Origin: an uncultured Eubacteriales bacterium | GTDB lineage: Bacteria; Bacillota; Clostridia; Oscillospirales; Oscillospiraceae | Direction of reading: 5' to 3' | Length of the DNA: 64,000 bases | Assembly: GCA_934597725.1 (NCBI GenBank) | Contig: CAKTSK010000001.1 | Location: 75,057-139,056 of the forward strand | Shown: in pieces, positions 48,227-56,319 of the stretch | How the letters are laid out: every line of letters begins with the position of its first letter | Position numbering within the stretch: position 1 is the first letter of the stretch | Notes under the pieces: model-generated | Told to the model about the DNA's origin: nothing | The model's database searches: none | What the model saw: only the letters and a program-made list of their open reading frames with translations | Position numbers and translations under genes: made by a program

Positions 48227-49402
48227 ATGGCAGGTGTTATTTCCAGAGGCATCCAAGGCCCCATCATCCGGGAGGGCGACGACATCGTAGACATCGTTGT
48301 GCAGAGCGTCTACGCATCGGAGAAAGCCGACCACTATTCCCTCCAGGACCGGGACGTGATCGCCGTGACCGAGTCCGTGGTGGCCCGGGCCCAGGGCAAC
48401 TATGTCACCGTGGACCAGGTGGCCCAGGATATCCGCAGCAAGTTCCCCGCAAAGAAGGTGGGCCTAGTCTTCCCCATCCTCAGCCGCAACCGGTTCTCCA
48501 TGTGCCTCAAGGGCATCGCCCGGGCCATGGACGAAGTGGTGATCCTGTTCAGCTATCCCAACGACGAGGTGGGCAACCCCCTCATGCTGCGGCAGGCTTA
48601 TCTGAAAAACCGCTACAGCGGCGTGAACGACTTTGAGGAGGCCGACTTTGTCAAAACCTTCGGCTCCCCTGTCCACCCCTTCACGGGCGTGAACTACCTG
48701 GACTTCTACCGTCAGGTCATCGAGGAAGAGGGGGCCAAGGCCACCTTCCTCTTCTCCAACGACTGCCGCTATATCGCCAGCTACTGTGACCAGATCCTCT
48801 GCTGCGACATCCACACCCGCAACGAGACCCGGGAGGTCCTCCAGGACATGGGCAAGACCGTCTTTACCCTGGCCGACGTGATGAGCGCCCCGGTGGACGG
48901 CAGCGGCTACCACGAGCAGTACGGGATGCTGGGCTCCAACAAGGCCACCGAGGAAAAGTTAAAGCTCTTCCCCCGGGACTGTCAGCCTGTGGTGGAGGGC
49001 ATCCAGGCCCGCATCCTGGCCGAGCGCGGCCTGCATGTGGAGGCCATGGTCTACGGCGACGGCGCCTTCAAGGACCCCGTGGGCGGCATCTGGGAGCTGG
49101 CCGACCCGGTGGTCTCCCCCGCCTACACCGCCGGTCTGTCCGGCAAGCCCAACGAGCTGAAGCTGAAGTTCCTGGCCGACAACGACTTTGCCGATCTCTC
49201 CGGCGAAGCCCTCCAGGAGGCTATCCGCCAGGAGATCCGGGCCAAGAACGCCGATCTGGTGGGTGAGATGAGCTCCGAGGGCACCACCCCCCGGCAGTAC
49301 ACGGACCTGCTGGGTTCCCTGTGCGACCTGACCTCCGGCTCCGGCGACAAGGGCACCCCCTTCATCGTCATTCAAAACTACTTTACCAACTACGCAGAAT
49401 AA
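48227..49402 (+). CDS. CofE-like (F420-0:gamma-glutamyl ligase fold) protein
   Basis: A 391-aa protein related to coenzyme F420-0 gamma-glutamyl ligase: DRDVIAVTESVVARAQGNYVTVD (~43-65), VEAMVYGDGAFKDPVGGIWELADPVVSPAYT (~265-295). CofE adds glutamates to F420; this organism type is not known for F420 and no cofCD or fbiABC genes are present in the window, so a different amide-ligase substrate is likely. It is longer than methanogen CofE (~250 aa). The ATG at 48227 is best spaced from TTGGAGG; an earlier ATG at 48221 is possible. Confidence 0.8.
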   Translation: MAGVISRGIQGPIIREGDDIVDIVVQSVYASEKADHYSLQDRDVIAVTESVVARAQGNYVTVDQVAQDIRSKFPAKKVGLVFPILSRNRFSMCLKGIARAMDEVVILFSYPNDEVGNPLMLRQAYLKNRYSGVNDFEEADFVKTFGSPVHPFTGVNYLDFYRQVIEEEGAKATFLFSNDCRYIASYCDQILCCDIHTRNETREVLQDMGKTVFTLADVMSAPVDGSGYHEQYGMLGSNKATEEKLKLFPRDCQPVVEGIQARILAERGLHVEAMVYGDGAFKDPVGGIWELADPVVSPAYTAGLSGKPNELKLKFLADNDFADLSGEALQEAIRQEIRAKNADLVGEMSSEGTTPRQYTDLLGSLCDLTSGSGDKGTPFIVIQNYFTNYAE

Positions 49403-49436
49403 GCCAGGACGCGCCGCATCCCGCGCGCCTGTGATC

Positions 49437-49481
49437 CCGTCCTCCCGCCCCCTGATATGGGGCGGGAGGACGGTTGTTTTT
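49437..49481 (+). terminator. terminator of the CofE-like gene
   Basis: CCGTCCTCCCGCCCC (49437-49451), 7-nt loop, GGGGCGGGAGGACGG (49459-49473), then TTG and T6. Perfect 15-bp stem. Confidence 0.92.
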
Positions 49482-49496
49482 TCAGCAGCAATGTGG

Positions 49497-49979
49497 TCAA
49501 TCCTCCTCTCGCTCTGTCTGACACTCTGCCGGACGCAGCCCGCTCAGTACCGCAGAATCTCCCACAGAAAAGACGATTTTCTGCTGACGCAGCGCCTTTC
49601 GGACAAACTGCGCTGCCCCGCCCCAAGAGTGAGTAAGGTAGGCTACTACATAGTCCGCCTGGCGCAGCATCCAGTCATTGCGCTGGGAAATGGCGTAACG
49701 GGGCGGAACCGTCTCCAGGCCCTCAGGCGGCATGGTGTCCTCCCCTTCCTCTCTCTGATCCGGCAATCGCTCCAACACCACCGCGTAACAGAGATGAGGA
49801 TACTCCGCTGACACGTCTCGCAGCACCGCCCGCGCCAAACGGTCAAAATTCCCTTGCCGCCCCAAGTAGAACCGGTCCACTTCCCACTCCTCGATCAACT
49901 CCACCACCAGCTGACGCAGGGCCGGGCGAATCGTCTCCGGGCAATCCCGATGCCCGAAGAAAACACATGTCTTTCCCAT
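49497..49979 (-). CDS. SLOG-family (YpsA-like) protein
   Basis: A 160-aa Rossmann-fold protein of the SLOG superfamily: GKTCVFFGHRDCP start, FYLGRQGNFDRLARAVLRDV, PPRYAISQRNDWMLRQADYVVAYLTHSWGGAAQFVRKAL. These match the nucleotide-binding loop and the typical GG turn. SLOG proteins bind nucleotides or derivatives and occur in defence or signalling contexts; the ligand here is unknown. The start is ATG 49979. Divergent from an XRE gene 109 bp away. Confidence 0.8.
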   Translation of the reverse strand: MGKTCVFFGHRDCPETIRPALRQLVVELIEEWEVDRFYLGRQGNFDRLARAVLRDVSAEYPHLCYAVVLERLPDQREEGEDTMPPEGLETVPPRYAISQRNDWMLRQADYVVAYLTHSWGGAAQFVRKALRQQKIVFSVGDSAVLSGLRPAECQTEREED

Positions 49980-49996
49980 AACGCTCCCCCCAAACA

Positions 49997-50030
49997 GGCT
50001 ATAGATAGCCCAATAGTAGCATGGATAGCC
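49997..50030. promoter_or_regulatory. likely operator between SLOG and XRE genes
   Basis: GGCTA-TAGA-TAGCC (49997-50010) is a perfect inverted repeat; GGATAGCC recurs at 50023-50030 with related GGATAGG farther on (~50045). Candidate binding sites for the divergent XRE protein. Confidence 0.5.
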
Positions 50031-50088
50031 TATAAAGTCCATCTGGATAGGATATTCTATATCCACGATCCAGAGAGGGGGGACGCGC

Positions 50089-50331
50089 ATGGATACGATT
50101 GCCGCCGTCAAATATCGCATTCTGACGCTGTGCAATGAACGGGAGATCAGCATCAACAAGCTGGCCACGATCTCCGCCCTGCCTCCGTCCAGCATCAAGA
50201 ATATCCTGTATGGAAAAAGCCAGAACCCCAAGCTGCTCACCATCAAAATGATCTGCGACGGGTTGGACATGACTCTGGGAGAGTTTTTCTCCACCGCAGA
50301 ATTTGATGCCTTGGAACAAGAAATACAATAA
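50089..50331 (+). CDS. XRE-family regulator (80 aa)
   Basis: HTH domain at residues 8-65: YRILTLCNEREISINKLATISALPPSSIKNILYGKSQNPKL, followed by KMICDGLDMTLGEFFS, a common ending of small Bacillota XRE proteins. GAGAGGGGGG precedes the ATG. Divergent from the SLOG gene and probably controlling it through the shared inverted repeats. Confidence 0.87.
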   Translation: MDTIAAVKYRILTLCNEREISINKLATISALPPSSIKNILYGKSQNPKLLTIKMICDGLDMTLGEFFSTAEFDALEQEIQ

Positions 50332-50380
50332 CGCGGCACCGTAATCACATCAGCTGTGACACGGTGCCGCGTTCGTTTTT
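50332..50380 (+). terminator. terminator between XRE and polysaccharide deacetylase genes
   Basis: CGCGGCACCGT (50332-50342) and ACGGTGCCGCG (50361-50371), then TTCG and T5. Serves the convergent gene pair. Confidence 0.85.
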
Positions 50381-50398
50381 CAGGGTAAGACGGTTCCC

Positions 50399-51826
50399 TC
50401 AGCAGGAAGCTTCCACAGGGGTGTCGGGCGTGTCCGGCTCTGCGGGCGCGTCCGGATCAGCGGGGGGGACAGGCTCCACGGGGGCGTCAGGATCAGCGGG
50501 CAGATCTTCTCCGCCGTTCTCCTCCTCCCCTGCGCCGGGGAAGGGATAGGCGCTCAGGCGCTGAAAGACCTCTGCGCCCATGGCGCGGGTGGTGGTGTCG
50601 TTGGGGCGGAAGGTCCCATTGCTGCCGGTGAGCAGCCCCAGGGCCGAGCAGGCCGCCACGTCCTCCCGCGCCCAGGCCGCAATGGACCCGTGGTCAGAAT
50701 AGGACGTCAGGTCGAAAGCTCCGGGCTGCGCCCCCTGGAAGCGGGCGTACCGGGCCAGGGCCACCGCCATCTCCTGGCGGGTGAGGGGGCTGTTGACGCC
50801 AAAGATCTCCGCCGTCTGTCCCGTCATGATCCCGTTGTCCTTGGCCCAGGCGGCATAGGCAGCGGCGTAGTGGTTGGCGGGGACATCGGAAAAGCCCGTG
50901 TCGGCGGGTCCCGCCGTCACCCCGGCCAGCCGGCCCAGCACGGTGACGAACATCCCCCGGGTGAGGGGGAAGTTGGGGGTGAACTCCCCGTACTGGTTGC
51001 CCTGCATCAGCCCCTGCTGCCGGACCGCGGCAATGGCGGGATAGGCCCAGTGGGTGCTGAGCTTGCTCTCGTCAAAGTACAGCTCCTTTTCACAGCGGTT
51101 GATCCCCTTGTTGGGGGCGGAATAATAGATCTGGCCCGGCTGGGGCGTGATCCCCCGCCGCCAGAACAGGTCCTCCAGGGTGACCAGCTGGATGCCCTGG
51201 GCCTCGAGCCGGTCCAGCAGGCGGTCCAGCCCCTGGGCGGTGCTCTTGACGGTCTCGTGCAGGATGACGATGCCCCCGTCCTTCAGGTTGTCCCCCACAT
51301 AGCGCACCAGCCGGTCGGCGCTCTGGTATTTCCAGTCGCCGGAATCCACGTTGCACCAGATCACCGGGACCCCCGCCTGGGCCAGGACCCGGGCGTTCCA
51401 GCTGCCGTAAGGGGGCCGGAGATAGAAGCCCGTCCCGCCGGTGCCGGTGAGGCCGGTGACCTCGGTAAAGACCTGGGCGGTGGCAGTGAGCTCCCGGCGG
51501 ATGAGCGCGTTGCTGCTCTCGGCCAGATAGGGGTGGTTGTAGGTGTGGTTGCCGATCTGGTGGCCCTCTTCCACCATGCGGCGCACCTGGGCGGCATGGC
51601 TGCGGACCTTGTAGCCGTTCATAAAGAAGGTGGCCTTGGCCCCGTGGGCCTTCAGGGTGTCCAGGATCTGGTCGGAATACGCCCCCGGCCCGTCGTCAAA
51701 GGTCAGGGCCGCCAGCTTCTGCTCCGGCCGGTCATAGGCCGAGCCGGCAGCGGCCAGCGGGGCCAGGCCCACGCAAAGGGCCAGAGACAGCAGCAGGGCC
51801 GCCGTCCGTCGTTTCCAAAGTTTCAT
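50399..51826 (-). CDS. secreted polysaccharide deacetylase with S-layer homology repeats
   Basis: A 475-aa exported enzyme. Signal peptide (residues 1-27, cleavage near AAAGS). NodB/CE4 domain ~38-220: LAALTFDDGPG (metal Asp pair), IGNHTYNHPYL (His-x3-His ligands), FYLRPPYG and IVILHETV, all catalytic motifs intact; it should deacetylate peptidoglycan or another N-acetylated glycan. Residues ~260-430 contain two to three SLH repeats (FSDVPANHYAAAYAAWAKDNGIMTG; DLTSYSDHGSIAAWAREDVAACSALGLLTG) that bind the cell wall. An acidic Pro-Asp-Ala tail (DPDAPVEPVPPADPDAP) closes the protein. ATG 51826 with AGAGGAA upstream. Confidence 0.92.
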   Translation of the reverse strand: MKLWKRRTAALLLSLALCVGLAPLAAAGSAYDRPEQKLAALTFDDGPGAYSDQILDTLKAHGAKATFFMNGYKVRSHAAQVRRMVEEGHQIGNHTYNHPYLAESSNALIRRELTATAQVFTEVTGLTGTGGTGFYLRPPYGSWNARVLAQAGVPVIWCNVDSGDWKYQSADRLVRYVGDNLKDGGIVILHETVKSTAQGLDRLLDRLEAQGIQLVTLEDLFWRRGITPQPGQIYYSAPNKGINRCEKELYFDESKLSTHWAYPAIAAVRQQGLMQGNQYGEFTPNFPLTRGMFVTVLGRLAGVTAGPADTGFSDVPANHYAAAYAAWAKDNGIMTGQTAEIFGVNSPLTRQEMAVALARYARFQGAQPGAFDLTSYSDHGSIAAWAREDVAACSALGLLTGSNGTFRPNDTTTRAMGAEVFQRLSAYPFPGAGEEENGGEDLPADPDAPVEPVPPADPDAPAEPDTPDTPVEASC

Positions 51827-51967
51827 GGGCAGGTTCCTCTCTTTCTTCGGGTCCTCCCCCATCGTCGGGGGAACTTGGGTCCAGAGTACCTTGTCCCGGG
51901 AAAAATGTCAATCCTTGCCGGCGGAAAATTTTCGCCGGGGCAGGCCGGGGTTTGTGCAGGTTTTTTC

Positions 51968-52020
51968 TTGACAGGGGAAGTCCGCCGCCCTATAATGTAC
52001 GTTACCGAACAGTTCTGTTC
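51968..52020 (+). promoter_or_regulatory. promoter and MarR-type operator
   Basis: TTGACA (51968-51973), 17-bp spacer, TATAAT (51991-51996). Palindrome GAACAG-TT-CTGTTC (52007-52020) lies at the transcription start, with a further GAAC after it: likely autoregulatory site. Confidence 0.85.
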
Positions 52021-52044
52021 CGAACTTCTAAAGGAGGGATCGCT

Positions 52045-52536
52045 GTGTGCCATCCGGACCCACCCTATCAATACCTGGGCCTGCGGATCAAATTTCTGCA
52101 CCACGCCTTCAACCACAAGATCATGGCCTGCGCCCGGGCCGAGGGCCTGGACGAGCTGACCATCATGCACGGCCGCATCCTGGGCTACCTGTACCGCAAC
52201 CCGGCGCGGGATGTGTTCCAGCGGGACCTGGAGGACCACTTCAACATCTCCCGCTCGTCGGTGGCCGGCATCGTGAAGCTGATGGAGCAGAAGGGCTACA
52301 TCCGCCGGGAAGGGGTCCGGGAGGACGCCCGGCTGAAAAAGCTCTCCCTCACCGACCAGGGCCTGGACGCCTGTCGCCAGGCCATGACCGTCTTTCATCG
52401 GGTGGAGGCAGAGGCCGTACAGGGCCTGTCCCCCGCCCAACTGAACGCCTTTCTGGACGTGTGCGACGCGATCCAGGAAAATCTGACCCACGCAAAGGAG
52501 TTTGCCCATGCTGAAAACGATCCTATCCCACGTTAA
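52045..52536 (+). CDS. MarR family transcriptional regulator
   Basis: A 163-aa winged-helix dimer. The start is GTG 52045 after AAAGGAGGGA. DNA-binding part: GRILGYLYRNPARDVFQRDLEDHFNISRSSVAGIVKLMEQKGYIRRE then DARLKKLSLTDQG (wing). It overlaps the first ABC exporter gene by 29 bp and thus forms an operon with it; family logic suggests a toxic ligand releases repression of the exporter. Confidence 0.93.
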   Translation: MCHPDPPYQYLGLRIKFLHHAFNHKIMACARAEGLDELTIMHGRILGYLYRNPARDVFQRDLEDHFNISRSSVAGIVKLMEQKGYIRREGVREDARLKKLSLTDQGLDACRQAMTVFHRVEAEAVQGLSPAQLNAFLDVCDAIQENLTHAKEFAHAENDPIPR

Positions 52537-54253
52537 GGAGTACAAACGGGTCTCCATCCTCACCCCCGTCTGTATGCTGGGGGAAGTGGCCCTGGAGATG
52601 GTCATTCCCCTGCTCATGGCCTCCATCATCGACCAGGGGGTCTCCGCCGGAGACATCGGCCACATCAAGACCACCGGCCTCTGGATGCTGGTGCTGGCCG
52701 CCGCCAGCCTGACCCTGGGCCTGCTCAGCGCCCGGTTCGGGGCCCAGGCCTCGGCCGGTCTGGCCAAAAACCTGCGCCAGGCCATGTTCGAGCGCATCCA
52801 GACCTATTCCTTCTCCAACATCGACAAATTTTCCACCGCCAGCCTCATCACCCGGCTGACCACCGACGTGACCAACGTCCAGAACGCCTACATGATGATC
52901 CTGCGTATGTGTACCCGGGCGCCGGCCACCATGCTGGTGGCCATGGGCCTGTCCTTTGCCATCAACGCCAAGCTGGCCACGGTGTATCTCATCGCCGTCG
53001 TGGTCCTGGGCCTGCTGCTCTACCTCATCATGAGCCGCACCATGGTCTATTTCAAAAAAGTCTTTCAGAAGTACGACGACCTCAACGCCAGCGTGCAGGA
53101 AAACGTCACCGGCATCCGGGTGGTGAAGGCCTATGTCCGGGAGGACCACGAAAACCAGAAGTTCCGCAAAGCCTCCCAGAGCATCTACCGCACCTTCCTC
53201 TCCGCCGAAAAGATCCTCTCCTGGAACGCCCCCCTTATGAACTTCACCGTCTACGCCTGCATCCTCTTCATCAGCTGGATGGGCGCGCAGATGATCGTGG
53301 GCAGCACCCTCACCACCGGGGAGCTGATGAACCTGCTCACCTACTGCATGAACATCCTCATGAGCCTCATGATGCTGTCCATGATCTTCGTCATGGTCTC
53401 CATGAGCACCGCCAGCGCCGAGCGGATCTGTCAGGTCCTCCAAGAGGAGCCTGACCTCACCGACCCGCCCGAACCGATCTTTCAGGTGGCCGACGGCTCG
53501 GTGGTCTTCCGCCATGTGGACTTCGCTTACCGCAAAGACGCCGACAAGCCTGTTCTGCGGGACATCGACCTGTCCGTGCGCCCCGGGGAGACCATCGGCA
53601 TCCTGGGCGGCACCGGCAGCGCCAAGAGCAGTCTGGTCAGCCTCATCAGCCGCCTGTACGACGTCACCGCCGGCCAGGTGCTGGTGGGCGGCCGGGACGT
53701 GCGGGAATACGACCTGGAAGCCCTGCGGAACCAAGTGGCCGTGGTGCTGCAAAAGAACGTCCTCTTCTCCGGCACCATTCTGGAAAACCTCCGCTGGGGC
53801 GACGAACACGCCACCCTGGAGGACTGCCAGCGGGCCTGCCGCCTGGCCTGCGCCGACGAGTTCATCCAGCGCCTGCCCCAGGGCTATGACACCCCCCTGG
53901 AGCAGGGCGGCGCCAACCTCTCCGGCGGCCAGCGCCAGCGGCTGTGCATCGCCCGGGCCCTGCTGAAAAAGCCCAAGATCCTCATTCTGGACGACTCCAC
54001 CTCCGCCGTGGACACCGCCACCGACGCCCGCATCCGCCAGGCTTTTGCCCAGGAGATCCCCGACACCACCAAGTTCATCATCGCCCAGCGGATCTCCAGC
54101 GTGGCCGGAGCCGACCGGATCTTAGTGCTGGACGACGGGGCCATCAGCGGCTTCGACACCCACGAAAACCTGCTGCACACCAACGCCATTTACCAGGAGG
54201 TCTACCAGTCGCAGACCCAGGGCGGCGACTTTGATGAAGGGAGCGAGGACTGA
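52508..54253 (+). CDS. ABC exporter half-transporter A (degenerate catalytic site)
   Basis: A 581-aa half-transporter: six membrane helices (~15-300), then an ATPase domain with Walker A GGTGSAKSSLV (~365), signature LSGGQRQRLCIA and Walker B ILILDDSTSAVD. The catalytic Glu after Walker B is Asp (DDS), as in the non-equivalent subunit of heterodimeric exporters such as BmrC/LmrC. ATG 52508 with AAAGGAG upstream; stop overlaps the next start (TGATG). Exports drugs or lipids together with the next gene product. Confidence 0.93.
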   Translation: MLKTILSHVKEYKRVSILTPVCMLGEVALEMVIPLLMASIIDQGVSAGDIGHIKTTGLWMLVLAAASLTLGLLSARFGAQASAGLAKNLRQAMFERIQTYSFSNIDKFSTASLITRLTTDVTNVQNAYMMILRMCTRAPATMLVAMGLSFAINAKLATVYLIAVVVLGLLLYLIMSRTMVYFKKVFQKYDDLNASVQENVTGIRVVKAYVREDHENQKFRKASQSIYRTFLSAEKILSWNAPLMNFTVYACILFISWMGAQMIVGSTLTTGELMNLLTYCMNILMSLMMLSMIFVMVSMSTASAERICQVLQEEPDLTDPPEPIFQVADGSVVFRHVDFAYRKDADKPVLRDIDLSVRPGETIGILGGTGSAKSSLVSLISRLYDVTAGQVLVGGRDVREYDLEALRNQVAVVLQKNVLFSGTILENLRWGDEHATLEDCQRACRLACADEFIQRLPQGYDTPLEQGGANLSGGQRQRLCIARALLKKPKILILDDSTSAVDTATDARIRQAFAQEIPDTTKFIIAQRISSVAGADRILVLDDGAISGFDTHENLLHTNAIYQEVYQSQTQGGDFDEGSED

Positions 54254-56175
54254 TGGCAAAGAAAACCACCGCTGCCCCCCAGCGGGGCAGACCCAAAGCC
54301 AAGCTGGAACACCCCATGCAGACCCTGCGCCGGGTGCTCCAGGTGGTGGGGAAACGCTACTGGCCCCATCTGATCGTCATGGTGGTCTGCACCCTGGTCA
54401 GCGTGCTGGCCATGGTCCAGGGGACCATGTTCACCAAAACCCTCATCGACAGCTATATCCTGCCCCTGGTCCAGACCGTCCAGGCCGGCGGCACCCCGGA
54501 TTTTTCCGGCCTCATCCAGGCCATCACCCGGGTGGCCCTGTTCTACGGCTGCGGCGTGCTGGCCAGCTTCGCCCAGACCCGGGTGATGATCTACGTCACC
54601 CAGGGCGCCCTGCGGGACCTGCGGGACGACCTGTTCCAGCACATGCAGCGCCTGCCCATCCGCTACTTTGACACCCACGCCCACGGGGACATCATGTCCA
54701 TCTACACCAACGACATCGACACCCTGCGCCAGATGATCAGCCAGAGCCTGCCCCAGCTGCTCAACTGCGCCATCACCGTGGTCAGCGTGCTGGTGTCCAT
54801 GGTCCTGCTCAGCGTGCCCCTGACCCTGCTCACCCTGGCCATGGTGGCCCTGCTGCTGGTGGCCACCCGGAAGATGGCAGGGCTGTCCGGCCGCTACTTC
54901 GTGGCCCAGCAGCGGGACCTGGGCAGCCTGAACGGCTTCATCGAGGAGATGATGGAGGGCCAGAAGGTGGTCAAGGTCTTTTGCCACGAGGAGGAAAACA
55001 TCGAGGAGTTCACCCGCCGCAACGAGGCCCTCTTCCAGAGCTCCCAGAACGCCAACACCCTGGCCAGTATGCTCATGCCCCTCTCGGCCCAGATGGGCAA
55101 CATCAGCTATGTGCTCTGCGCCATGGTGGGGGGCATCCTGGCCCTGGGGAACATCGGCGGCTTTACCCTGGGCGGGCTGGCCAGCTTCCTCACCTTCAAC
55201 AAGAGCTTCAACATGCCCATTGCCCAGATCAGTATGCAGCTCAACGCCGTCATCATGGGTCTGGCCGGGGCCGACCGGGTCTTCCGGCTGCTGGACGAGA
55301 CCCCCGAGACCGACGAGGGCGATGTGACCCTGGTCAACGTGAAGGAGGGGGCCGACGGCCAGCTCATCGAGACCGACGAGCGCACCAACCTCTGGGCCTG
55401 GAAGCGTCCCGTGCGGGGCGACCAGCCCGTGGCCTACCGGAAGGTCGAGGGCGACGTGACCTTTGACGACGTGGACTTTGGCTACACCGACGAAAAAATG
55501 GTCCTGCACCACATCAAGCTCTTCGCCACCCCCGGCCAGAAGATCGCCTTTGTGGGCTCCACCGGGGCGGGCAAGACCACCATCACCAACCTCATCAACC
55601 GCTTCTATGACATCCAGGACGGCAAGATCCGCTACGACGGGGTGAACATCAACCGCATCAAGAAGGACGACCTGCGCCGGTCCCTGGGCATCGTCCTCCA
55701 GGACACCAACCTCTTCACCGGCACCGTCATGGACAACATCCGCTATGGCCGTCTGGACGCCCGGGACGAGGAGTGCATCGCCGCCGCCCAGCTGGCCAAC
55801 GCCGACGGCTTCATCCGCCGCCTGCCCCAGGGCTACGACACCTGGCTCACCGGCAACGGGGCCAACCTGAGCCAGGGCCAGCGGCAGCTGCTGGCCATCG
55901 CCCGGGCCGCCGTGGCCGACCCGCCGGTGCTCATCCTGGACGAGGCCACCTCCTCCATCGACACCCGCACGGAGATGCTGGTCCAGCAGGGCATGGACGG
56001 CCTGATGTATGGCCGGACCACCTTTGTCATCGCCCACCGGCTGTCCACCGTGCGCAACGCCGACTGCATCATGGTTCTGGAACAGGGCCGGATCATCGAG
56101 CGGGGCAGCCACGAGGAGCTGATGGAAAAGAAGGGACGCTACTACCAGCTCTACACCGGCAGCGCGCCCACCTGA
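54253..56175 (+). CDS. ABC exporter half-transporter B (canonical catalytic site)
   Basis: A 640-aa half-transporter with an N-terminal ~35-residue basic extension, six membrane helices, and an ATPase domain: Walker A STGAGKTT, signature LSQGQRQLLAIARAA and Walker B VLILDEATSSID with the catalytic Glu. An insert of ~40 residues (ETDEGDVTLVNVKEGADGQL) lies just before the ATPase domain, common in the larger partner. Pairs with the preceding protein. Confidence 0.94.
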   Translation: MAKKTTAAPQRGRPKAKLEHPMQTLRRVLQVVGKRYWPHLIVMVVCTLVSVLAMVQGTMFTKTLIDSYILPLVQTVQAGGTPDFSGLIQAITRVALFYGCGVLASFAQTRVMIYVTQGALRDLRDDLFQHMQRLPIRYFDTHAHGDIMSIYTNDIDTLRQMISQSLPQLLNCAITVVSVLVSMVLLSVPLTLLTLAMVALLLVATRKMAGLSGRYFVAQQRDLGSLNGFIEEMMEGQKVVKVFCHEEENIEEFTRRNEALFQSSQNANTLASMLMPLSAQMGNISYVLCAMVGGILALGNIGGFTLGGLASFLTFNKSFNMPIAQISMQLNAVIMGLAGADRVFRLLDETPETDEGDVTLVNVKEGADGQLIETDERTNLWAWKRPVRGDQPVAYRKVEGDVTFDDVDFGYTDEKMVLHHIKLFATPGQKIAFVGSTGAGKTTITNLINRFYDIQDGKIRYDGVNINRIKKDDLRRSLGIVLQDTNLFTGTVMDNIRYGRLDARDEECIAAAQLANADGFIRRLPQGYDTWLTGNGANLSQGQRQLLAIARAAVADPPVLILDEATSSIDTRTEMLVQQGMDGLMYGRTTFVIAHRLSTVRNADCIMVLEQGRIIERGSHEELMEKKGRYYQLYTGSAPT

Positions 56176-56185
56176 CCCCCTCGCA

Positions 56186-56228
56186 CCCCCGCCGTCTGCT
56201 CTCCGGGCAGATGGCGGGGATGTTTGTT
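56186..56228 (+). terminator. terminator of the MarR-ABC operon
   Basis: CCCCGCC-G-TCTGC, loop, GCAGA-T-GGCGGGG, followed by a T-rich segment. Confidence 0.75.
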
Positions 56229-56242
56229 TGACGGGATACGCC

Positions 56243-56270
56243 TTGTTTTTCTCGGCTCCTCTGGTATACT
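56243..56270 (+). promoter_or_regulatory. promoter of the Fic gene
   Basis: TTGTTT (56243-56248), 16-bp spacer, TATACT (56265-56270) with an upstream TGG extended -10. Confidence 0.6.
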
Positions 56271-56319
56271 GATACTAATTGATATCATTTACTCCTACTA
56301 ATATAACGAGGTGAATGCC

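Noticed and set aside
48227..49402. Direct assignment as F420 ligase
   Set aside because: No other F420 genes are visible in the window and length differs; only the fold is claimed.
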